This document shows positions 23,801 to 38,800 of a DNA stretch of 64,000 nt, one piece after another. The notes under the pieces were generated by a model. That model searched no databases, had not been told where the DNA came from, and saw only the letters and a program-made list of their open reading frames with translations. The stretch lies in contig CM023539.1 of assembly GCA_013350335.1 (NCBI GenBank), positions 38,488,631 to 38,552,630 of the forward strand, written 5' to 3'. The number at the start of each line of letters is the position of its first letter. Within the stretch, counting starts at the first letter, position 1. The position numbers and the translations under genes are program-made. Origin of the DNA: Chimonanthus salicifolius. Its lineage: Eukaryota > Streptophyta > Magnoliopsida > Laurales > Calycanthaceae.

Positions 23801-26800
23801 GCAAAGAATGAGAAGAAAAGGAGAATGAGAGAGAGCTGAGCGTAGTGATGGTTTGCAGGATTTTTATTTATTTTTCTTCTTCCTCCTCCTACGTCTTCTT
23901 TGCACCATGGTTTGAATGCTCGCAACTGCTGATTTCATTCCATGTTTTATTTATTTCCTTCTTCCTCCTCTTCCTGCATCTTCAGTGAATCTGCACTTTT
24001 GTAAAATGAAAGAGCAATGGCAACAGTTCGATTGCATGTTTGGTTATTTAGATTTTATGTGATGGCAGTTAATCCATGATTTTTAGATAAATTATGAGTA
24101 TATTATTATAGGAAACATGTTTTTGCCTTTTCATCTATTCTTTTTGTGATTTTTGTGTTTTTTTTTTTTATAATTTTTAACATATATATAAATATAAAAT
24201 AATATTGTTTTAATAGTTTGACCGACTTTTGATTTTTGACCGTGTCAAAACTTGCCCAATTGTTTGAGTTGACTTGACTTAACGAGAAAATGAGTGGAGT
24301 CGAGTTTTTGAGTTTTCGAACCATGTTGTCAAATTACATGCTACTATCCTCCTCCAACAGAGCCTCGTGATTTGCACAACCACCCTAACAAGTCTTCTGT
24401 ATGGCCCGAGGAAAGTCAAAACTTCTTTGACAAGCATCGTCTTCTGGTTGGTGGTGATTTGAACAACCAATGACCCTCCCCTGCTCCTGCCCTAGGTCTC
24501 TCAGCTCCCCTTTCCACTCCCATGTTTCCTTGTCTGATAGAGGGAAAGCGTGTGAAGGGTTTCTATCCTCGATAATGACTTGGTGAGGATAGGAATTCCT
24601 TCACATTCCTTTTTCAGGAGCCTCCTAATATAGACCCTCCAGTGGATTCATCTTCTTCTAGCTCAGTAAGTGGATCTTTTGTTTCTGAGACCCAAATCAA
24701 GTCTCCAGCCTAGAGCCCAGTTAACACTGGACCTTCCAGCCCTTGGTGTATGCCATCCTTCAAATCCCTCCAACCTCTTCCCCTTTTAAGCCCTACTCAA
24801 CCCTAGTTCTGTCCCTCTTCACCAAAAGGTATTTCCACCCCCTCCCTTTGCAGCATTCCCCGCATCCACCACGCCCCACCACCCCGCGCCCCCCCCCCCC
24901 ACCCCACCCCACTGCATCCTACTGAACCGAGAGAGGCAATATTTCAATTTGATCCATTTGTCCCTGAGGTTCCCCAAGTCCCCAGACTCTCCCTTCTTTG
25001 TTCTTTTTATGGGAGTGGGTAATGGAATTCTCCATAGAGCTTCCTCGACTGGCTCTACTCCTGTTGATGTGGAGTTTCTTTCTCCGTCTCTGGTTCAAAT
25101 TACTGAATCTGATTCCTTCCTCGAAATTGTTGTTGTCCAATGGATGGAGCAATATGAAGCTGAATTGGGCAGGCATCAAGGAGCCCAACTTGACTGTAGG
25201 CCATCTGTGACAACCAATGAGCTCCCCCTCCTCGGCTGCCTGACTCTTCTGGGTCTGATTGGGTTGATAATGGAATGGTGGATGTGGGAAGAAGATGGGC
25301 CTGATTGGAGATGGTCAGGAGAGCCTATTGTTAGCAACTTAGCACCTTGCTGAGATCAGATCCTTTGGGCAGAACCCTCTAAGAGCTAAGTAGAAGGATT
25401 GAACAGCTAGAGAACTTGCCAGGCTTAGTTCCTCTGTCAATTATGCCAGAGATCGAGTTGCCTCTGAAGGGAACCATCATGTAAGGCTGACCAAGTTCAG
25501 GAGTCATCATTTAGGTCTCCATGAAGATCATTTCTTGGAATGTCAGAGGTCTTGGTGATCTTGCCAAGCGAGCTACCTTTAAAAATTTTCTACTCTCTTC
25601 ATACCTGACATCATTTGCCTGCATGAAACCAAGCTGGAAGACCCCACCAACCAAATCATCAAATCATTGTGGGGAGGTGGAAGACATTGTTGGCAAGCTA
25701 AAGCTTCTCAAGGTGCATCGGGTGGAATCATTTTCTGTTGGAATCCAGGTAAATTTTACAAATTAGACTGTTTCATTGGTGAGTTCTCCTCCCTCTCCAC
25801 TCATTTTGAAGACCACATTTCTTTCCAATCTTGGACCTTATCTTCAGTTTATGGGTCTTGTATTGATGCTAGAAGACCTGAGTTTTCGACTAAAATTGAA
25901 TTCCTTTCCTACATATGGGGTGATAGGTGGTGCATTTGTGGGGATTTTAGCATTATCAGATTCCCACACGAAAGGACTGGGGTCACTAGTACTTAAAGAA
26001 TTATGAGACTTTTCTCAGATTGCATCTCTTTTCTAAATGACCTTCCTTTGTTGGGAGGAGCTTACTTGGTCTAACGGTCAGGAGAACCCTTCCCTATCCA
26101 AAGACAATTCTTGTTTCCATTGCTTGGCTTGAACTCTTTCAGGATTCTCATGTCACACTATTCCCCAGACCCACTTCTGACTATTGGCCTAATTACTTGA
26201 CACTTTTGAGGAATTGTGGGGCCCCTCTCCTCTCTGCTTTGAGCTTATGTGGCTTAAGGAGAAGGACTTCAAGGATCTTGTTAGCTGTTAGTGGTCTGAT
26301 TTCTCCCCCCAAGGCTGGAAAGGTTTCATTCATGCACATAAACTGAAATTATGGAAGAACAAGATTAAAGTCTAGAGACATTCTAGTTTCGGATCACTCT
26401 CCGAATCTTTACCCATCCTCCTCAATGGAATCAACCAAATTGACATCCATGAGCAGTCTGGTTTGCTCTTTGAGTCGGATATTGCCCTCCAAAGGGTTAA
26501 CCCAATCTCGTTCCTCACTATTGATGGCTCCCCAATTGTAGATAGAGTTACTATTACAACGTCCATTTTACATTTCTTTCAGGACTTACATATTGCTAAC
26601 CCCTAGGAAAGATTGTTGATTGCAAGTATCCAGTTCAAGTCTATCTCTCCTCCTGAAGCTTCCTCCTTGGAAAGGCCTTTCTCTTTAGATGAAGTCAAAA
26701 GTGCATTTTGGGATCTTTGTGAGGATAAGTCTCCTGGCCTAGATGGCTTTCCCATAACTTTCTTCAAGATCTTTTGGAATGTTGTTGAAGGTGACTTAAT

Positions 26801-29800
26801 GGCTTTCATCGGGGAATTTTCCATCGCAACAAATTATCCATGGAGTTAGGTGCCTTCATTGTTCTTGTTCCTAAGAAAGACGACAGCTTGACCCTCAAAG
26901 ACTTCCGTCCTATTAGTCTCCTGAGCAGCTCTTACAAGATTCTCGCTTAAGTCCTTGTCGATCAACTCAAAGCAGTGCGTCTTGCTCCCCTCTCCATTCT
27001 AGTTTGTGGGTGTCGAAGGTATATAGATCATGGATGCGGTGACTTTAGGGCATGAGCGCATCAATTCCCTGTCTATTTCCTTTCTGCCTTCAAATGCCCT
27101 AGGAAAGTGATTGATGCTTTGGAGAAAATTGACACACATTTCCTCTGGGAAACTCTCCTGATAAGAAAAAAGACCGTCTTGTCAATTGGACTCAAGTTTG
27201 CCTTACCATGTAAGGACTCAAGTTTTCCTTCCCATCTAAGATGGAGGCCTTGGTGTTTTGATCGGTTAGGCGTCAGGAATGTGGAGAGCTATCTTTGCAT
27301 GTGTCAAAAAGTTTAAGCAAGGTATCAGATTTTGAGTTGGGAGAGGTAATACAACAAGAGTTTGGTTGGACCTTGGTCTAGCCCTTCTCCTCTTGCTTCT
27401 TGCTTTCCTTTGCTCTTCTGATTGGCCTCATCTCCTGATGGTGTGTGGCTGACTGTTTTTCTATTCTGGGTGAGCAAGTTGTGTGGTATATTCACTTCTG
27501 GAGGAACCTCTCTGACCAGGAAGCTGATGTTTTTGCCTCCTCGCTTCACCTCCTTAGCCTTTCTGTGTCTACCCTTCAGAAGATGACTCCCGCGTCTGGT
27601 GGCCTGACCCTTCAGGGTCCTTCTTAGTGAAGTCCTATTTCTTATGGAGCAATCATTGTGACACTGCTCCTCTAGTTGACCCGGCGATTTGGCCCTCTAG
27701 AGCTCCCCTACATGTTGCTTCTTTTGGACTGCTAGCCTTGGAAAGATTCTTACCCTAAGATAGCATCCAAAAGAGACGCTGAGCAATGGTGAATGCTTGC
27801 CCTCTCTGTCTCCGTTCCGCAAAAGATGCTTATCATCTTCTCATCCATTGCTCCTTTGCTTCGGGAGTTTAGGATACTGTTTCTCTCTCTTTTCAATGTT
27901 CATTGGACGATGCCTTCCACCGTTGCCTGTCTTTCTTATACCTGGATGTTTTTCAAGGGTCCTTCAAGATTCTTGGTGATGTGGAAATTAGCTTTGTTCG
28001 CAACCCTTTGGAGCCTTTGGTGGGAAAGAAACAACAGAGTCTTTAGAAACTTGGCTGAGTCTCCTGCAGATGCTAGCTGTAGAATCAAAGCTAAATGTGC
28101 AGCCTAGGTGTCCGTTCTTAAGGAGTTCCAGGATTTCTCTATATCTAATCTAGTCAAAGCTTGGAAGGAGTGTATTGGATTGTCTTAGCCTTGTTATCCT
28201 TGTTTTTGTCTTGCCTTTCTTGCTTTCCTTGGATTTGGGTGATCTTGTTTTGGGCGTTTGGTCTTTTTATATATTGGCTGCTTGTCCCTAATTGATTGGG
28301 ACGGCTTACCTCTTTCCTTTTGTTTGTTCTTTTTGCACATCTTGTGCTTTTTAATAAAGTTATCATTTCAAAAAAAAAAAAAAAATTACATTACATGCTA
28401 TTTTTGTTACAAAATAAATATTTATTTATACCTCAGTGAAGTATGATATTGAATCTGCAAATCCTAATTTTTCGGCTTTGCTGAATTGGATGATGTACAT
28501 GTGTCAGATTCTGACACATGTATCCCTTTCCATGCAACTTGGCATCATCCTTATGGTAAAAATATAATGTTTGAGGCCAATCTCACACTTTATTTGTTAA
28601 ATCCACCAACATAATTTGGTAAATCATGGGCATTTTTGCAGGCAAAAGGAGGACCTGTTACTTGTCTAAGCTAGCAGATGAGAGTGTCACTGCCATCTTT
28701 GATCTGATAAAAAACCAATATTTGAGCCCATTGAGCTGGATAAGAGATGATGTATTCGATAATTTTAGAATCCGAATAACAGAATATTCTGAGGTAATAG
28801 TCCTAACTTTCTTAAGTTGTTTTAGATCTGTTCCTGTATATACGCTGGCTTTTGACCTCGTGGCGGATTTTAAGACTGGTATCATTTTTTGGGATTGACA
28901 GACCAATGGGGTCTTATGAAACATGATATGTACTCTATGCATCATTTGATGATGTGGTACAGATGGTTTTGCAGGCATTGGAAGGCCTGTTTGGTATGAA
29001 AGGTTGTTAAAACTATCATGTGGAGAGGATTTCATTTCTTATATTGGGGAACTGTTTCACTTCTCAGAGGACTTGAATAATGAGGAATTTGTCTTAGTTG
29101 ATAAATTATTGCCTTGCAACATTTTGAAGATTATTTGAAATGGATAAGAACTGCTGAGTTATTAGTAGTTTACATGTTGAGTTCAGGATAGTTATGAGGT
29201 TTCTGGGTTTTTTTTTGGTAGTGGTTGTGGTAATGATTTTGCACTGAAGGTCATAAGGTTCTTGTCATCCACATTGATTTGTACAATTCTATGCATGAAA
29301 GCGATGTTTTTGATTCTTGGTATTGTGATTGTCATCTCTTTCAGAAAAGAGTCGTGAATGGCATCTACATAACTATGCAAAGATTTGAGTACCTTAATGG
29401 CTTTCTTTTATATAGAAGCATATCTATTTTGATCTGCCATAAACATTTTACTCATCTTAGGAATATGACATGCTTAATATTGGCCTTTTCTATTTTCAGA
29501 GAATAGACCTTTCTGGTTGTGTCCAGATCACATCAACATTTCTGCTATTGTCCTTGATTTCTTCTTCGTGTAAAATGGACACTTCATTGAGAAAGAGAGT
29601 ACATGAATCCTTGATTGAGTTTGAAAATCCCAAACAGAACTTGTATCCAATCTCACAGGAGTTGCTACCCATGTTGTCTTTTGAATCAGTAAAAGAGGTG
29701 GACATTTCCAGGTGTCCGAGGTTATATTTGACTGCTCTCTTCAAATTCATGAACATATCATTCCCATCCCTGAGAATACTGAAGGCATCTCACTGTTTCC

Positions 29801-32800
29801 ACCTCAAGATGAGAACCTTGCTCGATATCGTGCAAAAGTGCCCTCAGATTAATGACATTGACTTAACTGTTGATATCAGTCCTGTGATACCAACACGAGT
29901 ATCGGTCATATCAACTACCACAGAAGAATGTCAAGATTCAGTCATTGCACCATATGAAATATTTAAAGAACGATCGCTACTATCAAATATTGCAAAGCTC
30001 ACATTGGAAGGTCGAACTGATATTGATGGTAAGACAATTTAGTTTTAGCTTCCTGATGTTTTCTTTATTGTTTATGGAAAAAGACATGCTGGTATCCTTT
30101 CAGATAAATTTAGTTCCCCGATGAAGTGCTGTTTTATATTTGCTTGTTTAAGGCATATTTGTCCTTGTGTCTGGTCATTACTTAATTCCTTTTCTTGAGG
30201 ATGTGCATTTGTAGAACCTGGCCTGCCACTTGCAAATGTCGCAAATGGCCACATTGGGAGGGGCTCCATTTTGCTTTCATGGCCCAAAATCAGGTACTAC
30301 CACTGCCAGTTAGACCACTTTATGCCCAAAAAGGGAACGGAGTAGATGATTAAATAAATAGCCTACTAGAAAGACTGGCAAACAGTCTGCATTCAATGTA
30401 TGTGTTATATGTGACCAGCCGGATGCGTAGATCAGCCTATTTCTTGTCCAGCCAAATATGTGATATCATTCACCACCCACTTGATGAATTGCTTGGCACT
30501 TGTAATCAGGTTAAACCTACAAAAGAATGGAAGCTTAGAAAAGATTATCTTGATTTGCTGTATTTTTCAGTGTTTTGCCACATGTTTAGATTAGGGATCC
30601 CTCCTTGTAATGGGGAGCAATAACTAATATCTTTCTTCTGCTGATTCCAGATTTGGACCTGAAAGTAATCTCTTCACTCTCTTCCTCCCTATCTTACTTG
30701 AACCTTAAAGGTTGCACTAAAATAACCGATGTGGGTATATCCCAACTTATAAGAAAGTGCATGAACCTACATTCCCTAGTTGCTTCTTATACAGAATTCG
30801 GGAGAGACTCAGTTTTAGCCCTTTGTTCTAATTTTCCAAATCTTAGTGGCTTGCCTGATACGTATCAAGATCGAAAGCATTCATCCACATTGGCCTTTCA
30901 ACTTCAACAACTACATCTATGTGGCTGCAAGAGTGAGTGAATTTCACCCTTGGTGTGTCCCTCTCAATTGGCTAACTTGACTCTACTTTATCTATATTCA
31001 TCTTTCTATTTTTTTTCATTTTTTTCCACAGGAATCAGTCTAGCCTCTCTTTCACATCTCATCTGTCATGTGTACTGGTTACAGAGTTTAAGCTTGAGGG
31101 AGACTTCCCTTGTTGATGATACGCTCTTTGACTTTGTGGGTTCTTCTTTGGAATACCTTGATGTTTCTGAGACAATGGTATGGTTACATATTTATTTGCT
31201 CACGTTTCTGGGCATTGTTCATACATTTTTTAATCAGCATTCAAGTTAAGAGGCTTATTAATTTTCCATGTGCATGGAAAGTGCATAGGTTCCACAGTTG
31301 TGCCAAGACAGCACATTTACAAGATCCATTTATTACAAAGTTTGAAGTCAGCTGCTCTGGCACAAAAACTAGATTTGCGAGTTAAAAACATAACTTTTGG
31401 TGGAATGGGGTTTCTTTATTATGTAAATGCCCATTATTTTGTTTTTCTAACTATGGGTCACATTTTTTTTATTGAAACATTGGCAATATTGTACAACTTA
31501 CTCCTCATTAAATATAAACCCATTCCTCTCAATATACCTATAACCTCCTCAAGTCACCCCAATCGTTTATCCAATCCTTCCTACACCTCTATCACCTACT
31601 TTTTTTTATGCCTCTACTCCTTTTTTATTCCACTTGCTTCTTCGTGTAACATTGGCAAGATGGCGAGTATCGTCCAAGGGAGAACCACTAATCATTGTTC
31701 TTAAGGGTTCTAATACCCATTTAGTCATCCTCCTAATATTCCGGCCCCAACCCTTTGGACTTTTTCAGCTCCATGTTGTTTGTGAAGTATTAGGCCCCTT
31801 TCTATTAGTATCTCGTGCTTTACGGTTTGTCTGATCCATCTTTAGGCATACGAAGGACAACCCATATAGGTTTTCTGGCCAAAGATCTGTCTTGAGCTTA
31901 GCCAAAATGCCAAAGAAGTGCATCCAAATTGAGTCTCAAGTGGGCTGAGCTCAGGCTAGATCTTGGCTGGTGAAGCTTGGCCCTTGTCCCTTCAACTGAA
32001 TGGATGCAATGGGGGAAAATGTAATATTTGAATTTTTTTTTTTGGCCTAGCCTGGTCTTTGCCCCTTCTTTTTTCTTTATTTTTTTGAACCAGTAATGTT
32101 TTACTAATAAGAATTATGTACAAGTATGGTGTACAAGAAGAAGCCACAAAAGAGTAGAAGAGATGTATACTGAGCCAAAAAGCCAGCAGAATTACAAAAA
32201 AATGACAGAAGGATCCTGCCTCTTAACCCCAATCTTTGCCTCTTCTTTAACCAATTAGATGCAGTGGAAGCTTATTGTTTGATTTATTTTAGTGATACTC
32301 TAGTTTTATTTACCCTAATTTAAATGCAGGTCTCTAGAACTTCCCTAACATACATTATCCGAAGAAACCCTGGTTTGAAGTTCTTGAGAGCAAGAGGGTG
32401 TAGGAACTTGCATGACTATAACAATGATCATGAGATGAGTAAGTTCTCCACCAACATTGTGCCAAACTCTAGGAGATATAATGAGGAAGAGCTGTTTCAT
32501 GAGTTAAGCCAGAGATGCATCTTGAAGGAAATAGAATTTGGATGGGGATTTTCTCCTTTCTCGATGGAAGTACTGAGACCTTCAATCATAACATTAAAGG
32601 CTGTAACATTTGGTTTGGGTGCATCACTAGGTGAACATGCTCTGAATATACTATCCGACGCTAGCCCTTTGCTAGAGGAGGTGGTTCTTAACTGTCAGGT
32701 AGTTTAAACCATTCACTCTTTGTCATGAAACAAGTCTTGTAAGTTGCTTTTTGAGAAATTTTCTTGTTTAACTGCTACAGATGGTGTTCAATCATGTGTA

Positions 32801-35800
32801 GTCAATGTCGTTTTAGTGTTTTTATATTAGATAGGCCATGTTCTCTTCTACGGCCCTCACGATGAACCTATTTATCCAATTGGTTTCTGAAGATCATGTG
32901 ATTGGTGACTTGATATAGAGGCACGTGGCCAGTTTTTGCTGAGGCAAGATATAACCACTATGATAATCCTCTAGAAGTTTCTTAGATTTTCTTATGAGTA
33001 GTTTGGATCTCAAAAGGTTCGTTCCACATCTATAGATTCAAAAGTGCAATAAGAGTTTTTTTCTCTAGAAATTGAAAAGGAAAATTTGTATTTTTTTTCT
33101 CCTGAGATGCATTTTCTTATCAATTCTCTAAACAGGTCGTCTCCGACAATGTCTTGAGATGCATTATAACATCTTTGAGAAACTTGCGGGTGTTGGGTCT
33201 GTGTTACTGCCTTGGCAATTTGACTTCATTAAGCTTCCAGATGAGCATGCCAAATTTGAGAACACTGAAACTGGAAAGGGTGACCCGGTGGATGACAAAT
33301 GACGATTTAGTTACTCTTACTAGAAACTGTACAAGTTTGTGTGAGCTTTTGTTGACAGGATGTGCACTTCTCAATTCAGGTGATGTAATACTGTTAAATA
33401 ATGTCAATAAGATAGTTCATGGAAATATTTCAGTATTAGGCATAAGACAACTTTTTTTCCTTTTTCATTCCTTGTTATTCTTTTAATTATAATCTCTTAC
33501 ACGAAAAGGGATTGGACTTGGTCTTACTTGAAACTGACCAATTTACGTCATACATTTTCTAATACATAGCATGTATTAACCCCTTTTTCACTGAGGTTGT
33601 ATTTTGGAGTATCCCTTTTTTGGAATAAATTTTTTGATCTTCCAGAAAAAAATTTGCATGTATTTCAATTAAGCTTCCGTTTTTTTTTTTGCAGAATCTC
33701 AGCATATCATTTCTTCTGGATGGTCGGGCTTGAGATCCATCCGTTTGGAGGTTCATTACTAAACTACATCAAGATTTTTTTTTTTCTTGCCAATATGTTT
33801 CATTCTTGTTTCAATTTGTGCAAAATGGTTTAAGAGCTTGTAATTTAATGTCTTCTTTGAAGATTCTCTAGAAATTTGGTGAAAGAGAAAAAACACTATT
33901 AATGAGATCCATAAATTTCAAACTGTAGTATCATGAAATTTAGTAAAACAATCAATTGTTATTAACTAATGAAGGGTGGGAATTGTGCATGAGCTTTTAA
34001 GATGTGATTGAATTGACAGTTATAGTGGCGAATGTGCCATGTCACTATATGTTTGTGTGCATGGATGAGTTTTAATTTTCATCCTAGAACCAATGCACAA
34101 CTATGCACTGTGCAAACCAGTTTGTGTGGTCCACTATTTGGCCCCTTTCCACCATTCTCCCTCAACCAATTATTTTGTCTCTCCTAGGACTGTTACAAGG
34201 AGAGTTATTCATTGATAAAAGTTCAAATTATTATTGTTGTTGTTATTATTTATTTTTTGAGAAAGTGGGGGATGGATTCAACTTCAGGTTTATTAAGGCA
34301 TGTTGGGGTATCATGTGGAGAACTTCTTGAAGTTTTTCGAGGATTTTTTTTTTGTTGAGGGGTATCAATAAGGAGCTTAAAAACTCCTTATTACATTGAT
34401 ATCTAAGGAGGCGGCGTCATAATTAGCTCATTGTAGACCTATTAGTCTAGTGGATGTGTATATTAGTTGCTTTCTAAGGTGTTAGCTTGTAGATTAAGGG
34501 AAGCTTTGAACGAAAATATTCAGGAGACTCCAGGAGCTTTTGTAGAAGGTAAATAGATCTTGGACAGAGTTTTGATTGCGAGCAAAACTATCTACATCAA
34601 AGTGCATTGGATAAAAGTGAAGGGGTGCTATTGAAAATAGATATGGAGAAGGCTTAAGATTGTGTTGATTGGTGGTTTATGGATTATTTGTTTGGGAGAA
34701 TGGACTTTGGGTCGAAATGGAAGAAATGGATGAGGATGTTTGTTCAAGGCTCTTCTTATTTGGTGTTGGTTCATCAATTGAGCCTATTAAGGCTTCAAGG
34801 GGCCTTGGATAGGGAGACCACTGTTGCCATTCATTTTCACAATGGTGGTTGAAGCTTTAAACAAGTCAATGTTAAAGGGTAGGGAGTAGGTATTACTAAA
34901 GGTCTTGAGTGGACTTTGGGTGGCCCTCTAGTGTCACACTTGCAGTTTGTTGACAAAACCCTACTCTTTTGTGAGGAGAGAAGGCAGGAGATATTAGGAG
35001 TAAAGAAAATGTTTAGGGTTTGAATTAGTTTAAGGGTTGAGGATTAATTTGGGCAAGAGCAATGTGGTAGTTGTTAGCATGGAGGATAAGGTCAAACTCT
35101 TAGTGAAAGAGTTTGAATGTGGGGTCAGGAAGTACCTTTCTCATATTTGGGTCCCCTTGTAAGTGCTAATCCTAGGTCAGGAATATTTGGAATCGTATGA
35201 TTGAAAAAGTTGGAAAAAGATTGGCAACTTGGAGAAGGAATTACTTGTCTCTAGGAGGTGCACTAACCTTAATTAAGTCAATCCTATCTAATATCAAGAC
35301 TTATTTTCATGTCCTCCTATGAGATGTTGAAGGGGGTGGTGAGGAAGCTTGAAAAGTTGCAATAGGATTTCTTATGGGAGGGTAGAACAAATAAAAGGAA
35401 AGTGCATTCATTTAAGTGGGAAGAAGTGGTGGAACCTAAAGAGAGGGTGGACTTGGGTATTGCAAGTGTTTTAGATGGGAATAAGGCATTACTATGCAAA
35501 CAACATCGTATATTCAATAAGGAGGATATTGTTATGTGGAGGAAGGTGTTAGTTTCTAAGCATGGAGTAGATGGTGTGGGAGGTTGGGTGTTAGCGGGAA
35601 AAAAACAGAAGAGGAGGAATCTGCAGTTATCCTTTTTTAAATTGCAAAGAGGCGATGGAAAGAAAAGGACAGTGTTTAAAGATGGTCTTAGGTTCAGCGT
35701 GGGCAAGGGTAACAGGGTATTTTTTGGAAGGATAAATTGTTGGTGAAAGGCCTTTGGTAGATGTCTTTCCAAGACTTTTTAGGGCGATGTTAAATAAGGA

Positions 35801-38800
35801 AGATTTGGTTTACGACTACTATGTTGTGATGGGCATGGGGATTGTTTGGCCTGTTACATGTAAAAGGAGCTTAAACGAATTTGAGTAAGGATCCCTTGAG
35901 TGTTCAAATTCTGCCTGGTGTACAGTGATGGATAAAATTTTGTCCAAATGTGATATTAGGTATAGGGGTATCATTCCTGAAGGCGCTTCATAGAGTTGCA
36001 TCCAATGTGACTCATCAAAGGAAAATGTAGATCTTTTATGTAGGTGACCTTTTGTCTTAATTTTTTTGGAAAGATCATTTAGTCTGATCTTTATGGGACA
36101 TCTTTTTAGGACAAATGGGTTGCACGTGGGTGTTGAATAATAAGATTGAGAATGTTTGTGAGGAAAGGGTGGAGGTCTGTTTAGAGGTAAAAGGTGGTGG
36201 TGTAGAATTTGATTTCGGAAGTAGTTTATTGGTCAATGTAGAAGGAAATGGATGCAAGAACTTTGAAGGAAGCATAAGGGGGGCTAGGTGAAGATTAGCA
36301 GGGTGGTTTTCGTTATGCAAGTCGTTCAAGGGTTATTACCTTTCAAAAAAGTAGTTCCAGGGTTGGTACATTTCTGATATTTTCTTTTCTTGGGGGGGTT
36401 GTTTGAGGGGTAGTGGTGCAAGGGGTATGATCAAGGAAGTGTGGGCACAATCACCAAGGGTTTACTCTAAAGTTAACATGGATGGAGCAACAAGAGGGAA
36501 ACCAAGACCAGTTGGGAGACGTGGTGTGGTACACAATGATAGAGGGAAGATGGTCATGTTCTTTTTTTTCTATTCGTGGGAGTGGAGTAGTCCAATGAGG
36601 TGGAACTTGTAGGTATTTGGAGGGCCTTAGCTTTGTGGCCTAGGCTTGGAAGTGGTAGGTATTGAGATATATTTAGTAATGTATTTAATTTATCAGTTAC
36701 TATTATTATATTTTCCAATTTAGTCTTTTCCTTAATTAGTGCTTACCAATACTGTACTTACCAACTTTGGTTTTCCTCTTTTAGTTTATCTTTCATCTTT
36801 GTATTCCCTTTTTCTCTATAAATATAAATGATAGAGTCTCTCCTTGATTAAGGAAGACACACCATATTCTTTGTGTCTTATTCAACATGGTATCAGCCAG
36901 AATTAGATCTTGAGTGAGCCTTCCATACGCTAGACTCTTCTTCTCTCCCTCCTCCGGAGATACATCGGTAGAGGGAGGAAGGGAGATCTAGATCACCGTT
37001 TTGTGCACTACAACACCACCACTGCCATGAGATGGGGCATTAAGAAAGCGTTTATGGACAAGTGTGACCTTTGACCTTATGGGCCCCCATGAGATGGGGG
37101 AACTTGATTATCGAAGGGGATTCAGCAAATGCGATTAAGTAGGCTAGGGGGTCGAAGAGGCCACCATGGAAAATAGCGATGGTCATCAAAGAGATAAGGG
37201 CTTTGTGTTCAGGTCATGAGGTCTCTTTACAGCTGGCCAGGAGGTCAACTAATGGAGTGGCAAGCTTCTTTGTGAAGATTGGGGTGGACTCAAATACAAG
37301 AGGGTGTCTTCTTTCTGTGACTGTTTTTGAGACAATGGATTGTGGTTTTTGTGAGGAGATTTTTTGTTTTGTATTTTGTTGGGTTATCTTGTATTTGTAT
37401 TTTTCCTTTTTCTCTTTTCGGTTTAAGACTCTTAGACCATCACCATGTACGTGTGATGTTTTCTTCATATTAATATATATCTCTATCTGTTATTGCTAAA
37501 GACTTGCAGTGTGGTGGATTTCTGAGCAAAGGCGAGTTGGGTGGTTGATGTATTTTCGTAGAAAAGAGAAACCAGAAAGGACAAAGATTTGCTTTTGTAA
37601 GAATGATGGGGGAAGGTGCAACTTCGAGAGCCATTCTAGGTTGGAATGGAGGCTAGTTTGGTGGAAGGAGGATAACGACACATGTAGCTCTGTATGGTAG
37701 GAATGAGAGGCATGTAGATTTAGCTGAGGAAGAAAAGAATAAGTTGAGTGAAGTGGAAGAAGGAAACAAAGCTAGGGCTCCCTTGCAAGACGGTCATGGA
37801 ACTCATAACTCGGTTTGTACCTGGGCTGACATTCGGCACACGACGGAATTGGGAAATCAAAATGAATAGCTTGAATCTGGGGGAGACTTATGAGTGGCTG
37901 CAACGTTCAGTGGTGACCTCTGCTGAGTTGTGCGTCAATCCTCAGAGGTCAGGAATTTCTGCGAGGGGAAAGGGTTAAACGGTTCAGTGGTGTGCTGGCT
38001 GGTAGGCGGTCTCTTCCTGATCACAACATGGATGAAGGAAGAAGCACAAAGTTGGCTGCAAGATTCGGACTGGGCGAGCTAACTTCTTAGAAGCTTGGCA
38101 TTCCAACCTTATTTGTCGATCAGGTGGACATGGATACACTGCTGTGGTTTTCCGTTGGTAGCCTGGGACCGTGAATCCATCATACAGTTTGGGAGCAAGT
38201 TGGGGAAGGTACTGGAAATTGATGCAGATAATCTGGAGAGGAAGGACCTTTCAACTTTTAGAATTTTTCTGGAGGCGGATAATTCAAAATTCGTGCCGGA
38301 GGTCATTCTAAAGGTCTTTGACGGGTCTTATAAGATCCAAATCAGGGAGAGATCGTATGCGGAGGATCGCTTGGGGACTGGTCTCATCAGGTTGAGAGTA
38401 GTGGAGGAGATTGGTGGCCAAAATTATCATAGCACTGGCGAGATGAAGAGCTCCGATGCCGGTCGTCTCCCCATCCACTTATCTCACATGACTGGAAAAG
38501 GAAAGTGGGTTCCCAAAGATCGAGGTGGTTTATGTAATACCCCTGTTCTAGAAGGGGAGGGCGTACGGGAGAGAAAATCGCTAGGTTGGGCGTCCCATGT
38601 CCCACATTACCCAAAGTGGAGAGTGTGCCGTGGGATATAAGTTGGGACTTCTCCTCCTTCTAGCACTAGGCCTTTTGGGAGCAACCTTGGGTTAGCTCTC
38701 CAAAGCAAAGTCATGTAGCCTCCTGTGGGCCCAAAGCAGACGATATTGTACTAAAGGGTCGGGGCGTTGCAGTTTCACCACCGCTTTCGAAGATCGAGAG

